Shown: positions 1-8,695, counted from the first letter of the stretch. The stretch is 64,000 nt of DNA from Streptomyces rubrogriseus (GCF_027947575.1 NZ_CP116256.1:4464001-4528000), one strand, 5' to 3'. The notes: a model not told the origin generated them from the sequence alone. Numbers and translations are program-made.

Positions 1-1
1 C

Positions 2-127
2 TTCAGCGTCATGGCCGTGAAGAAGGAAGACAACGGCGCCGCCGGAAACCTCCTCGGCCAGTACTACAACAAGAACCGGCTCCTCGACGGCCCCGACGAC
101 GGCTTCCTCGTCGAGATCACTCCGTAG
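2..127 (+). CDS. C-terminal end of an unrecognised protein (5' partial)
   Basis: An open frame enters from the left edge and stops at TAG 125-127, giving about 41 residues ending in FLVEITP. Codons have GC-rich third positions, as expected for a real actinomycete gene. The product is not recognisable from this tail. The rest lies outside the window. Confidence 0.5.
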   Translation, partial: FSVMAVKKEDNGAAGNLLGQYYNKNRLLDGPDDGFLVEITP

Positions 128-181
128 CGATCGTTCCCTGCGGCTGGGGCGGACCACGCCACGGCGCTGAGCCCCAGCCGC

Positions 182-640
182 CTACTCTTGTGGCCAGAAC
201 TGCGCCACGTACCGCTCCACCCCGTGCACCACACCGTGCGAGGCCTGCGCTGCCACCTGAGCCCGCCCCGAGCACACCACCCGCACCATCCAGACACCCG
301 GACCGTCCGACAAGTCGATCACCCACGGCATCGGACCTCCCGCAACCCCCGTCGCTCGCAGCCTGCCCGACGCACAGACGATGCTCGCCGTGGCAGTCTC
401 CTCCCAGACTCCCTCCGGCGGCTCCGGCTCGACGTCCCAGACCTCCACCGACAACGAAGCGGTGTGCGTGTGGCCGGCGCTGTGAAAGTCCAGACGGCCC
501 CGGTGAGCAGTGAGAAACGCTTCGGCCTCGAAACCCTCGGGGAACAGCACCGGGACCTGGGAATCGTCAAAATCCTGCAAGGCCCACCCACTGAAGTCCA
601 CGTCTACGGGATAGTCCTGGCATGCGATGAGGCCAGCCAT
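182..640 (-). CDS. Hypothetical acidic cytosolic protein
   Basis: A 152-residue product. The start chosen is the ATG at 640 because AAGGAG lies about six bases upstream; a longer in-frame extension to 688 lacks such a site. The protein is acidic, has no signal peptide or membrane segment, and contains beta-rich stretches such as ASLSVEVWDVEPEPP and GVWMVRVVCSGRAQV. It resembles small actinomycete proteins of unknown function and I cannot assign a family. It stands alone, convergent with the partial gene at the left edge. Confidence 0.7.
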   Translation of the reverse strand: MAGLIACQDYPVDVDFSGWALQDFDDSQVPVLFPEGFEAEAFLTAHRGRLDFHSAGHTHTASLSVEVWDVEPEPPEGVWEETATASIVCASGRLRATGVAGGPMPWVIDLSDGPGVWMVRVVCSGRAQVAAQASHGVVHGVERYVAQFWPQE

Positions 641-893
641 GTCTTCTCCTTCGTCGCGGGCACTCGTGCGGCTGCGTTCTAGCATCACGGATCTTCCCCG
701 TCACCGTGCGATGTTCACGTTTCCGCACCATTTGTCTGCCTGTACTGACGATCAAGCCACCCTCGAACCCAGCAGTTCAGGAAAGAACCGACCAGCTTCT
801 GTATGGCCCCGGTGCCTGCATTCACATCATCAGCACCTGCTTGGGCCCGCGGCAACCGCCCTGGACGAGCCCAGGGCCAGGGCGAACACAGAG

Positions 894-1118
894 TCAGAGA
901 GGGCCGCAGGGCATCCCGGTTCGTGTACGCCGCCAGCTGCACGAGCCGCCGGGTAGGCCCGATCGCCCCTTCAGGGGGGCGGTGCCACATCTCCCCATCC
1001 GCGGCTTCCCCAGGCTTCTTCGGTGTTCCCTTGCACGACAGACGTTCGGGGCGGCGTGGGCGGGGGCGGGGAGGAGTAGGGCGGTCACGATGGCGGCGAG
1101 CGCGAGGGTACGACGCAC
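894..1118 (-). CDS. Possible small secreted cationic protein
   Basis: A GTG start at 1118 preceded by GAAGGGA opens a 74-residue frame. It begins VRRTLALAAIVTALLLPAP and then AHA, a convincing signal peptide with an AxA cleavage site. The mature part is short, basic and Cys-containing, but reads like low-information sequence. A second minus frame (715-990) continues with protein-like composition, so a frameshift in a longer secreted protein is possible. Function unknown. Confidence 0.35.
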   Translation of the reverse strand: MRRTLALAAIVTALLLPAPAHAAPNVCRAREHRRSLGKPRMGRCGTAPLKGRSGLPGGSCSWRRTRTGMPCGPL

Positions 1119-1480
1119 GGATGTCCCTTCGAAGAACTGGCGGCTCGCGCTCTTGCTACCAAGTGCCGGCGCCGACGCGTCCGGGGCCGGCGGCACGGCC
1201 ACCGGATCGGAGGAGAAACCGAGGGACCAGCAGTCCCTATTCCTCACCTGCTCCGGCACGGCCGAGGGGCCCCAGCCGGGGAGGGCTCCGGGCTGGCCTG
1301 TAGAGCTGGGGCTGCGGTGCCGCCCATCCCTCAGAGCTGGCTGCATCAGGGCCTGTGTGTCGTTGCCACTCTGGAGGTGGGGTCAGTGGCGACGATGCCT
1401 CAGCGGCTGCGATGCACGGCGGGAGCGATGAGCGACCTCCGGCGGTCCGAGTCTCAGAGTTCGGCGAAAGCCGATTGCTC
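1119..1480. other. Intergenic stretch, nothing recognised
   Basis: No ORF here has convincing codon use, and I see no RNA gene, terminator or repeat. It separates the possible secreted peptide gene from the hypothetical gene ending at 1481. Confidence 0.4.
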
Positions 1481-2365
1481 TCACTCGCCCGCGGCGGGAG
1501 CGTCGGGAGGGAGGGGGAGGGGCAGCAGGCGCTGGCGTGTCTCTATCTGAGGCGGCGTGATCTCGCACAGGCCTGGCAGCATTTTCATGATGGCCGCAGC
1601 GAGGATGTGCTCACCCGTGGAGGTTCGCGGTGCCGCCCCAAGGGATCGCGTGCGGATCAGAGCTCCCTCGATGATGGTGTTGAACAACCCGGCCATGTCC
1701 AAGTAGGTCACACCTGGGCGCAGCGGCACCTCGTAGGCAGTGAGCAGGGACTCGTACAGACTGGCCCAGACGAGGAGCATTTCGTTTTCGATCCGGGCAA
1801 CGGCTTCGCGGATGCTCGGCTTGTGCGGCAAGGCAGCTTCGAAGAAGGTCTGCAGGGCGACGACGGGGTCTTCCGCGCTCGACGCCATCTCCACCTCTAC
1901 GCCGGCACGGATGAGCTCGCCCAGCGACATCGACTGTGCATGGACGACGAGTTGTTGCTGAGCCTCGAGGATTCTTCGCAGCGTGGGGCCGCTGCGGAAG
2001 ATGTAGGCCAAAAGGTCTTCGATGAATGCCTCCTGGTGACCCCATGTATCGCTCCACCGCTGCTTGTCCAGCGACTGTGCAAGCTCCGGGTCCGGGATCA
2101 GCCGCGCGGCCGCGTGCATCAGCTCCTCGCCGCTGAGGTTGCGGAAGAGACGCCGCTCGGCGGCCGCTTCTCCCTTCAGATGATGCTGGTGCAGCAGGTA
2201 TGCGCCCAGGTCACAGAACGCGCGCGTCCGTTCGTCCCTCGCCCACGTCGCCTGCGTATTGGCCGTGCGGCTGACCCGGACCCGTCGAAAGACAGAGGCC
2301 AGGTCTTCGCCAGGGGCCCCCGCCCAACGGGACGACCACCTCTGCCACGTCCACTGCGTCGCCAT
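1481..2365 (-). CDS. Hypothetical protein with TetR-like C-terminal helices
   Basis: The product is 294 residues from the ATG at 2365, which has AGAGGG about seven bases upstream. The sequence is largely alpha-helical and the last third (YLDMAGLFNTIIEGALIRTR followed by an amphipathic helix) resembles the ligand-binding half of TetR-type regulators. However, I see no N-terminal helix-turn-helix, so a regulator call is unsafe. The C-terminus is a Leu/Pro tail. It is monocistronic with no informative neighbours. An alternative is an uncharacterised helical protein unrelated to TetR. Confidence 0.65.
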   Translation of the reverse strand: MATQWTWQRWSSRWAGAPGEDLASVFRRVRVSRTANTQATWARDERTRAFCDLGAYLLHQHHLKGEAAAERRLFRNLSGEELMHAAARLIPDPELAQSLDKQRWSDTWGHQEAFIEDLLAYIFRSGPTLRRILEAQQQLVVHAQSMSLGELIRAGVEVEMASSAEDPVVALQTFFEAALPHKPSIREAVARIENEMLLVWASLYESLLTAYEVPLRPGVTYLDMAGLFNTIIEGALIRTRSLGAAPRTSTGEHILAAAIMKMLPGLCEITPPQIETRQRLLPLPLPPDAPAAGE

Positions 2366-2573
2366 GCCACACCCTCTGCGCTCGGGGCGCTTAGCGCCCA
2401 TGCCCTGCTCGAGTCAAGGGCCACCTTGAATGGCCACGCCGGATTCCATCTCCAGTGTGCTCGCTCAGCGGCGCCTTGGAACAGCGAACGGCAACGGCCC
2501 CTGACGAACAGACGGACGCACCCGAGACTGACGACTCCGCTGCACCGCTCAGCGAGTTCGGCAAGGAGCCGTC

Positions 2574-2831
2574 ATGAAACTTAGCCTCCGGCACAAGAAA
2601 CCAGCCGCCCTCATGGCCGGCACAGTCATCACCGCTCTGGGAGACGCGGTCGGTGCCCTCCTCACGGCGCAGGAACTGCTCGCGCAGAACGGAACCATGG
2701 CGAGCGCCTGGTGCGGCGTCTCAACAGCGCTCCTGACAGCCTCGGCAGCACTGGAACGCGCCCGCAGCCGACGCCGGGACAGCAATGCAGGCCCATGCTC
2801 GTGTGCTTGCCCTCCGGAGGAGGGCAGCTAG
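2574..2831 (+). CDS. Small hypothetical protein with hydrophobic N-terminal half
   Basis: An 85-residue ORF starts at ATG 2574 with AAGGAG a good distance upstream. Residues 11-35 (AALMAGTVITALGDAVGALL) are apolar and could form one membrane helix. The tail is Arg-rich and then Cys-containing. No family recognised. The next gene begins within the same transcript direction about 65 bases downstream. Confidence 0.5.
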   Translation: MKLSLRHKKPAALMAGTVITALGDAVGALLTAQELLAQNGTMASAWCGVSTALLTASAALERARSRRRDSNAGPCSCACPPEEGS

Positions 2832-2895
2832 GCGGTTTCGTTGGATCAAGTTGGGGCGAGCGATCACCGGGGTTCCGGAGTGGCACCCTGGAGCG

Positions 2896-3186
2896 ATGCG
2901 ACCTGGAACCGACGTCACCGAGAACGGCCTGCGGCACCTGCTCAATGAGTGGGACCCGATTGGTGTCGCTGACGAGGTGCAAGACGAGTACGACTGCATG
3001 CTCGTCCCTCTCCTGCAGCGGCTCCGACGTAGCGCCGACCAAGTGGAGATCGGCGAGTTCCTGCGGCATGAGCTGGTAGATCACTTCGGTCTCACCCCCC
3101 TTCCGTCAGAGCCGGAAGCGATGGCTGCCAAAGTGACCTCCTGGTGGACGGTTGTCGTCGCTACCGATGCCACCGGCTGCGTGTAG
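2896..3186 (+). CDS. Hypothetical protein of the 'WDPIGV' type, tail possibly altered
   Basis: From ATG 2896 the frame encodes about 96 residues with the stretch LLNEWDPIGVADEVQDEYDC followed by LVPLLQRLRR and HFGLTP. This pattern is one I associate with small soluble bacterial proteins of unknown function, sometimes found next to toxin or immunity genes. The family usually ends soon after a conserved Trp. Here the final residues (VVVATDATGCV) run directly into transposase-associated DNA, so the C-terminus may have been replaced. A longer upstream start at 2785 is open but lacks support. Confidence 0.6.
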   Translation: MRPGTDVTENGLRHLLNEWDPIGVADEVQDEYDCMLVPLLQRLRRSADQVEIGEFLRHELVDHFGLTPLPSEPEAMAAKVTSWWTVVVATDATGCV

Positions 3187-3221
3187 TCGCTCCTTTCGGA
3201 TCGTCCGCTTGTTGTCCGAGG

Positions 3222-4315
3222 GTGCCGTTGACTGACGCGCAGTGGGCGCGGATCGAGCCGTTACTGCCGGACCGGACACCGAAGCGGGGTGGCCGATGGC
3301 GCGACCACCGAGAGGTGATCGACGCCATCGTCTGGAAGTTTCAGACCGGGGCACAGTGGGTTCAGATGCCGGAGAAGTACGGCAACTGGCGTGGCGTCTA
3401 CAATCGGCTGCGGATGTGGTCCGGCGATGGCACTCTGTCCGCCGCGGTGCAGAAGACTTGCCACCAGCACCGCGACTGCCTGCGCAAACGTGCCGAGGAA
3501 GAGACGGTGACCAAGGTGCCGGAGCCGCCCCCGATGCTGTTACCGCCCGCGGAACTGCCCCGCACCCAGATCATCGAACGCACCCGCCACCGCTACGAAG
3601 ACATCCACCAGCTCCTGGTGAAACGCTGGACCATCAGCGCCATCGCCCGCCGACTCAACCTCGACCGCAAGACCGTGCGCCGCTTCCGCGACACCGACCT
3701 CGACGAGCTGCTGGCCTCCGCCCGCGAACGCCGCCCCAATGACGTCCTGGAACCCTTCAAGGCATACCTCAACACCCGCTTCACCGAGGCACAAGGCCAG
3801 GTCAGCGGCACCCGACTGTTCCTGGAGATCCAGACCCGGGGCTACTGCGGCCGCCGCCAAGTCGTCCGCAAACACCTCGCCGCCCTCCGCGCGGGCACCG
3901 CCGAACCGGTCAGGGCCAACATCCCCAGCCCGCGCAAGATCACCTCGTGGATCATGCGCTCCCCCGAGACGCTCACTGACAGCCAGAACGAGCGACTCCT
4001 TCAGGTCCGGCTCGCCTGCCCGGACATTACCCGTGCCTGCGACCTCGCCCGGGCCTTCGCCGACCTGGTCCGCCACCAGCGCGTATACCGACGGATGGAA
4101 TGGATCCGGCAGGCTGAACAGGATGCGCCGAAACCGATGAAGGGCTTCGCCGGCTTCCTCCGCCAAGACCTCGACGCCGTCACTGCCGGACTCACCCTGC
4201 CGTGGAATTCCGGGGTGGTCGAAGGACATGTGAACCGGTGAAAACACTCAAGAGGGCAATGTATGGCCGAGCCTCCTCCGAACTGCTCCGGACCCGCATC
4301 CTCACCCAGCCATGA
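3222..4315 (+). pseudogene. Mosaic transposase relic: IS5-type head joined to ISL3-type body
   Basis: From GTG 3222 the first 75 or so codons match the IS5-family N-terminal helix-turn-helix domain (LTDAQWARIEPLLPD, then WRGVYNRLRMW). From about codon 80 the reading frame becomes an ISL3-family transposase (SAIARRLNLDRKTVRRF, and WNSGVVEGHVNR near the end). ISL3 enzymes continue with an RIKTLKRxMYGRA-type motif. Here a one-base loss at 4241 creates TGA, and the motif (KTLKRAMYGRAS) continues in the next frame to a stop at 4313-4315. The gene is therefore a recombinant of two IS families and is also frameshifted. No clean inverted repeats were seen. Confidence 0.8.
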
Positions 4316-4333
4316 GCATCACGCCGACCGTCC

Positions 4334-4789
4334 ATGCAGGGCCTCTACGCTTCTCACGTGCGCTACCTGACGCAGTCCTTCGCCCTAGGTGCCCTGCGCC
4401 GGGGCCGACCGATCGAGCAGTTCCTCGGCCCTGCTGGCTCACCCGAGCGTCCCGGCATCCGCTACGTCGAGGTCAGACCGACCAGGGCCCGCTATGAGAT
4501 CTACCTGCACACCCTGGAAGACGTCGGTCACGAAACCTTCGTTGACGTAGTCGAGTTCCCTCCTCTTTACACCGACGATGAGGAAGAGGAGTTCGGCCGC
4601 CTTGTGACGACTTGCGACGACCCTCTCGGCGCCCTCGCAGCCGCCGAAGACGTCACTGGAGCGGGACGCGGAAGGTGGGTCAACGCTGGCGTGGTCCAAG
4701 ACCAGTATCTCGACTACGTGCTGGCCGGACGGCCAGCAAACACGTCACCAGATGGATACCCCTGGCCCACGCCGCCGCCCAAACGTTGA
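4334..4789 (+). CDS. Conserved actinomycete hypothetical protein
   Basis: The product is 151 residues and acidic, with a readable globular pattern: IRYVEVRPTRARYEIYLHTL, EFPPL followed by an acidic DDEEEEFGRL loop, and a WVNAGVVQDQYLDYV segment. The ATG at 4334 has no strong ribosome site and the GTG at 4358 is an alternative start. No signal peptide or membrane helix. I associate this pattern with uncharacterised Streptomyces proteins but cannot name a domain. It follows directly after the transposase relic. Confidence 0.7.
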   Translation: MQGLYASHVRYLTQSFALGALRRGRPIEQFLGPAGSPERPGIRYVEVRPTRARYEIYLHTLEDVGHETFVDVVEFPPLYTDDEEEEFGRLVTTCDDPLGALAAAEDVTGAGRGRWVNAGVVQDQYLDYVLAGRPANTSPDGYPWPTPPPKR

Positions 4790-5035
4790 CGATCAGCGGA
4801 ATCACGGAACTGCGGTCAGAGCCGAATTCACAGATCCTCATCAGCCGCGGCCGGTCTGCTCGTCCCAGGGTGGTGGCACACCTGTGATTCAAGCAGGGCC
4901 GCACGCTGAAGAAGGCGAACGTCCATGGCGCCGCCGTCCGCCCGGGCCAGAGCCCGTCGTGTCAACCCACGCCGTCGGCGACGTGACACGACACAAGCCC
5001 GGTCTGCGGGCGGTGAGCACAGCGGACTTGGGTTT

Positions 5036-5686
5036 CTACTTGCTCTTCTCGGCTCGTGCAGCGGCCTCGGGAGCGGCTACGGGCCCGGGCGCACCGGTTG
5101 CGGTGTAGTAGACAGAGGAGCCTTGCTTGGTGCGCTGGGCATGCTGCTTGGCGACGAGACCTTCGAGCGTGTTGCGAACCACGGTGGTCTGGACAGTGCG
5201 TTCAGGATGGGCCTGGTTTAGACCGGCAGTGACCTCTGCCGCGGACCGCGGTTCGCTCTGCGCGGCAAGGTGGCGGCGGACGAGTTCGACGAGAGTGGGT
5301 GCGTCGCTCTTCACTGCTGCTGCCTTGCCTGCAGCCTTGGCGGCGCGTGTCTTCTTGGCGGCGGGCTTCTTGGCCGCTGCGCGGCCCCGCGAGGCAGTGG
5401 CTTTCCCGGCCTGCGAACGCCTGCCGCCGACAGGCTCGGCGGCCGCCTTCTTGCGGGGCGACGGCACGGGAGTGCTCTCGGCAGCCGGCGCAGGTACCGT
5501 GCCGGCCAGCGCCTGCTGGATGTTCACCAGCACACTGTGGTCGTGCTGCAGAACGGTGAGCTTCTCCTGCAGCGTGGCGATGTCCGCGCCGATGCGCTCC
5601 TGCTCCTGGGCGTTGCGCTCGAGGTCGCCGGCCACCTGGGCGGCATACTGCGAGGCCACTTCGGTCGTGGTCGCTGTCTCCGACAT
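5036..5686 (-). CDS. Histone-H1-like nucleoid protein with coiled coil and winged-helix-like tail
   Basis: The 216-residue product starts at ATG 5686 with AGGAG upstream. Three parts are visible. Residues 1-65 form a probable coiled coil (LERNAQEQERIGADIATLQE). Residues 80-125 are a Lys/Ala/Arg-rich disordered region resembling eukaryotic H1 tails (AAAKKPAAKKTRAAKAAGK). Residues 130-200 look like a small winged-helix domain (LVELVRRHLAAQSEPRSAAE, then VRNTLEGLVAKQHAQR). This suggests sequence-tolerant DNA binding, for example in nucleoid organisation. An 11-base motif upstream at 5796-5806 (GCACAGATAGT) recurs in the XRE operator region at 7027-7037, hinting at shared control. Confidence 0.8.
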   Translation of the reverse strand: MSETATTTEVASQYAAQVAGDLERNAQEQERIGADIATLQEKLTVLQHDHSVLVNIQQALAGTVPAPAAESTPVPSPRKKAAAEPVGGRRSQAGKATASRGRAAAKKPAAKKTRAAKAAGKAAAVKSDAPTLVELVRRHLAAQSEPRSAAEVTAGLNQAHPERTVQTTVVRNTLEGLVAKQHAQRTKQGSSVYYTATGAPGPVAAPEAAARAEKSK

Positions 5687-5883
5687 AGTGCTGTTCTCCT
5701 TGGCTGCGTGAGGGAAGTGGAGGGGGAACTGCGGACGCGGATGCGCGGGCTGCGCCTGAAAGGCGCGAAACAACACCTGCCGCACATACCCCCGTGCACA
5801 GATAGTACGGATACGAGATGAGGATTGGCCCTCTCGGACCACATCCATGCCCACGCCTGAGCCGGACTCCCAATGTTGCAGCA

Positions 5884-6915
5884 TCAGCGGTCCCGATCTG
5901 CCGGACGCTGTGACAGCCGTTGCGGGAACTGCCAGAGCACGTCACCGGTCTCCGGACACTGGTGCCAGGACACCAGGGTGCGAGCCGAAACCAGCCGGTC
6001 GAGCAACTCCACGGTCTGCTGCGGGGAGTGCCCGCATAGACGGGACACAGCGTCCAAGTCCTCCGTGCTGAAGGGATGCGACGCGAGTGCAAGAGCGGTC
6101 AGCCGCAACGCAGCAGGAGCCGCAGCCGGCAGCACCACAGGCGCCGGGTGCAGCGCCCAGTGAGCGGCGCGGCGCCGCGCGCCGCGGCCTGGCGCCTGGT
6201 CCAGCACGGTGGCATCCAGCAGCCGTACGGCGACGGATCCGGGCCGGGGGCCGACCGTCTCCAGCCACCCGGCCTGAGCCAGCTCCAGCCACAGCTCCCG
6301 GCGCCCGCGCAGCCGCATGCTGCGCAGCAGCCCGTCCGCAACCGTGACACGGCCCAGGGTGTCCGCACGCAGGGCGCACTGCAGAGCGAGCAGCCGGGCA
6401 GCGGGTGAGGTGAACTGGGGGAGTGCAGCCGACAGGTAGGTGAGCATCTCCCGCACACGGGCCAGCTCGTCGTGTCCCGAAGACAGGCCGCGGCGGGCAC
6501 GCCGCAGAATGCCGCCCGCCGGCTTGGGCCGGCGCGCGCCGAGCAGCGTGTCCGGCACGACGGCGGTCCCGCCGGTCGCCGCGGCGCAGGCGGCACAGGC
6601 GTCGGCCAAACGCCAGGAACGCCCGCCGGCCTGCCGGGTGAGCGCCAGCAGCACCGGCCCGCCGCAGCCCCGGGTGCGGGAGTGCCACGAACAGCCCAGG
6701 GCGTGACACTGGCACGTGCGCAGGTGCCCGGGCAGCGCCTCGGCCCTGGCATGGCTGGCCAGGTGAGCCAGGGCTGCCGACCGGGCCGAGGACCCGTCCA
6801 CCGGGGACGTGTGGGCCTGGCACTGGATGCAGAACAGTCTCAGCTCTCCCGCTCGCGGGCGCAGCTCGACTGTCCAGACGCGCCGCACCGCGGTCTGTGT
6901 ACCGGCCAGCCTCAT
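5884..6915 (-). CDS. Cys-rich putative DNA-binding regulator, divergent from an XRE gene
   Basis: From the ATG at 6915 (GGGAGG a little far upstream) the product is about 343 residues. The N-terminal third has Cys/His clusters (LFCIQCQAH; CQCHALGCSWH; CAACAA) that could bind zinc. The C-terminal third is helical, with a possible helix-turn-helix near STEDLDAVSRLCGHSPQQTV. It is divergently arranged with the XRE regulator at 7087, and the 170-base gap carries repeated palindromes, so both are probably controlled by that regulator. I do not recognise a named family. Confidence 0.7.
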   Translation of the reverse strand: MRLAGTQTAVRRVWTVELRPRAGELRLFCIQCQAHTSPVDGSSARSAALAHLASHARAEALPGHLRTCQCHALGCSWHSRTRGCGGPVLLALTRQAGGRSWRLADACAACAAATGGTAVVPDTLLGARRPKPAGGILRRARRGLSSGHDELARVREMLTYLSAALPQFTSPAARLLALQCALRADTLGRVTVADGLLRSMRLRGRRELWLELAQAGWLETVGPRPGSVAVRLLDATVLDQAPGRGARRRAAHWALHPAPVVLPAAAPAALRLTALALASHPFSTEDLDAVSRLCGHSPQQTVELLDRLVSARTLVSWHQCPETGDVLWQFPQRLSQRPADRDR

Positions 6916-6988
6916 CGGCTCGTCGTCCTCCCGTGAACACAACTGGTGGGCAGGCGTCTTGGCGGCAGACGCCAGGACGCCAGCACGC

Positions 6989-7073
6989 TAGTGCAGATTT
7001 CCGCACCGTGAATGTCACCCCCATCAGCACAGATAGTGCAGAAACCCGCACTGACAGGGCAGGCTTCTGCACC
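6989..7073. promoter_or_regulatory. Repeated palindromic operator candidates in a divergent promoter region
   Basis: Two near-identical sites are present: GTGCAGATTTCCGCAC at 6991-7006 and AGTGCAGAAACCCGCACT at 7035-7052, each with GTGC/GCAC arms and both preceded by TA. A reverse half-site CTTCTGCAC lies at 7065-7073. They sit between the minus-strand gene starting at 6915 and the XRE gene starting at 7087. Spacing of 44-45 bp (about four helical turns) suits cooperative repressor binding. Confidence 0.6.
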
Positions 7074-7086
7074 GTCGGATGGTGGA

Positions 7087-7350
7087 GTGACGATCTTGCC
7101 CCCCGATCCCGACTTCAGCGCACTACGCGTGGAATTCGCACGCCTGCGGGGCGAACGCGGCTGGACCTTCGACGAACTCGCCAGCCGCAGCGGCCTGGCC
7201 CGCCGCACCCTCATCGACCTCGAACACGGCCGGACCCCCGGCAATCTCACCACCTGGCACGCCCTCGCCCACGTCTTCGACGTACCCATCGAGCACCTGC
7301 TCGCGGTGCTCTGCGACAACCACACCCCGCCCGGCGGCAACGACACCTGA
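7087..7350 (+). CDS. XRE-family helix-turn-helix regulator
   Basis: The GTG at 7087 (preceded by GGTGGA) gives an 87-residue protein that is almost entirely one lambda-repressor-like HTH domain: EFARLRGERGWTFDELASRS, then GLARRTLIDLEHGRTPG and a closing helix LAHVFDVPIEHLLAV. No sensor domain is present, so it is a minimal Cro/XRE-type binder. The palindromes immediately upstream are its likely operators, which would give autoregulation and control of the divergent Cys-rich gene. A longer start at 7012 would overlap those palindromes and is less likely. Confidence 0.85.
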   Translation: MTILPPDPDFSALRVEFARLRGERGWTFDELASRSGLARRTLIDLEHGRTPGNLTTWHALAHVFDVPIEHLLAVLCDNHTPPGGNDT

Positions 7351-7520
7351 CCGACCGGCCACGCCCCCAAATTCGCGGCGCGGCGAATCACCCGAAGAGG
7401 CGAGAGAGAGGCGCACCCACATACGCATCTTCGTGCATGTGTTCGCGCGTGCTGGACCGTTCGAGGGGCCCTCGGCAGTCATTACGCCGATTACAGCGTG
7501 TCGCCTGACACGGTCCGCGC

Positions 7521-8006
7521 ATGCGCTCCCACCTCGCCCCTCTGCACGGAACCGCTCACACCGTGCGCCCCCGCAGACGGCCACTGCGAGCAACTACCAC
7601 CAGCCCAGACCGATTTCCGACTGCAAGACAAACCCGCCACTGCTGCGCCTGCGGAAACCCGACCGAGCTCTTCCCGCGTGCGGACCATCGACTCATCGCC
7701 TTGCACCCCGCAGAGCTGGCCGCTGCTGTAATCCCTGAGGACTGCCGCTGGCATCTCAGCGCAGGTATCGCCCACCCCAGCGGTGACGGCAGCCCGTGGT
7801 GCCGAATCCCGCACCGACTCGTCTGCCCCTGCCGGACGGAACCGTCGCGGCTCCGGACTCACCTGGACGCCCTCCGTCTCCGGCTCGCCCTGCGGACCCG
7901 CCGCTTGATCGATACCGGCCTGCCCCACGGGCGCGGATCTGTGCGCCCGCTACCTCGCCGCCACTCGCCGCCCGCGCCGGCACCGCGCGGGGTAGCGCTG
8001 CGCTGA
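7521..8006 (+). CDS. DUF6083-like hypothetical protein
   Basis: The 161-residue product has a Cys pair (HCCACGNPTELF), then an ALHPAELAAAVIPEDCRWHL segment and a GIAHPSGDGSPWCRIPH segment, then a CPC motif. I recognise this arrangement from Streptomyces DUF6083 proteins, small probably zinc-binding proteins of unknown role that commonly lie near XRE regulators. The tail is Arg-rich. The N-terminal 30 residues are low-complexity, so the true start may be slightly downstream of 7521. Confidence 0.7.
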   Translation: MRSHLAPLHGTAHTVRPRRRPLRATTTSPDRFPTARQTRHCCACGNPTELFPRADHRLIALHPAELAAAVIPEDCRWHLSAGIAHPSGDGSPWCRIPHRLVCPCRTEPSRLRTHLDALRLRLALRTRRLIDTGLPHGRGSVRPLPRRHSPPAPAPRGVALR

Positions 8007-8099
8007 CGGAGCAGACAGGCACACACCCGCTTGGCTCTGTTCACGAAAACGAGCAGCAGAGAGGATGTAGTCGAAGCCCATGCCACTGCGGGTGGCGCG

Positions 8100-8296
8100 G
8101 TCGGCCTGGCGGCCCAGGACGGTCGAACTACCCCAACCACACGGTTCAGGCTCGGGCCCTGCACGCCTACCTGCGATGGCTCAACGCCAACGTCCTTCAC
8201 CCCGGCGTCCTAGCCGCTGAAGGCAAGGAACGCGCCCGCATCCGAAGCGAGAAGGAAGTCCGCTGGGGTGGACGTCCCCTCATAGCCGCGGCCTGA
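8100..8296 (+). pseudogene. C-terminal relic of a transposase
   Basis: In the frame ending at 8296 the last 60 codons (ALHAYLRWLNANVLHPGVLA, then RIRSEKEVRWGGRPL) resemble the C-terminal tail of a Streptomyces transposase, of a type I recall from IS630-like elements. The catalytic core is missing upstream. It is interpreted as an IS remnant; family assignment is tentative. Confidence 0.4.
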
Positions 8297-8310
8297 TCAA
8301 CCTGGCGAAC

Positions 8311-8695
8311 CTACGCGGTCACAGCACCAGACCGCCGACGCCCCCACCACAGGCTCACCAAGGGTGCCGCACCCCCGGCAGCAACCATGACCGCCGCAGT
8401 GACCCAATACCGCGGTTCCTGTCCCAGAACGAGTACGGAAACCGCTCCCACCACAGTTCCCAGGCTCAGGCTCAGCGCCGGCCACCATTCCCTGCGCCGA
8501 AGCAGCCCGGGAACGGAGTACAACGTCACGATGGCTCCTGCCATGAACGCGAACTCGTAGAGCCCTCCCCCTTCAGGAAGGCTCCAACCGTCACGGCGCC
8601 GCCCATTGCTGTGGCGCACCAACCCCAGATGCACCGTCCCAGCCACCCCCCCAGCACAAGGCACTCGCCCCCACTGCGCCGATCAGTGCCCTCAC
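8311..8695 (-). pseudogene. Frameshifted multi-pass membrane protein
   Basis: Hydrophobic helices are spread over three frames. A GTG at 8695 starts VRALIGAVGASALCWGG, a run of seven C's (8646-8652) shifts the frame to LGRCIWGWCATAMGGAVTVG, and a second shift in a G-rich stretch near 8570 moves to EFAFMAGAIVTLYSVPGLL. Two more helices follow (WPALSLSLGTVVGAVSVLVL; WVTAAVMVAAGGAAPLVSLW). Joined, they make a sensible four-TM protein of about 120 residues. Either the gene is decayed or the homopolymers contain sequencing errors. Function unknown. Confidence 0.55.
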
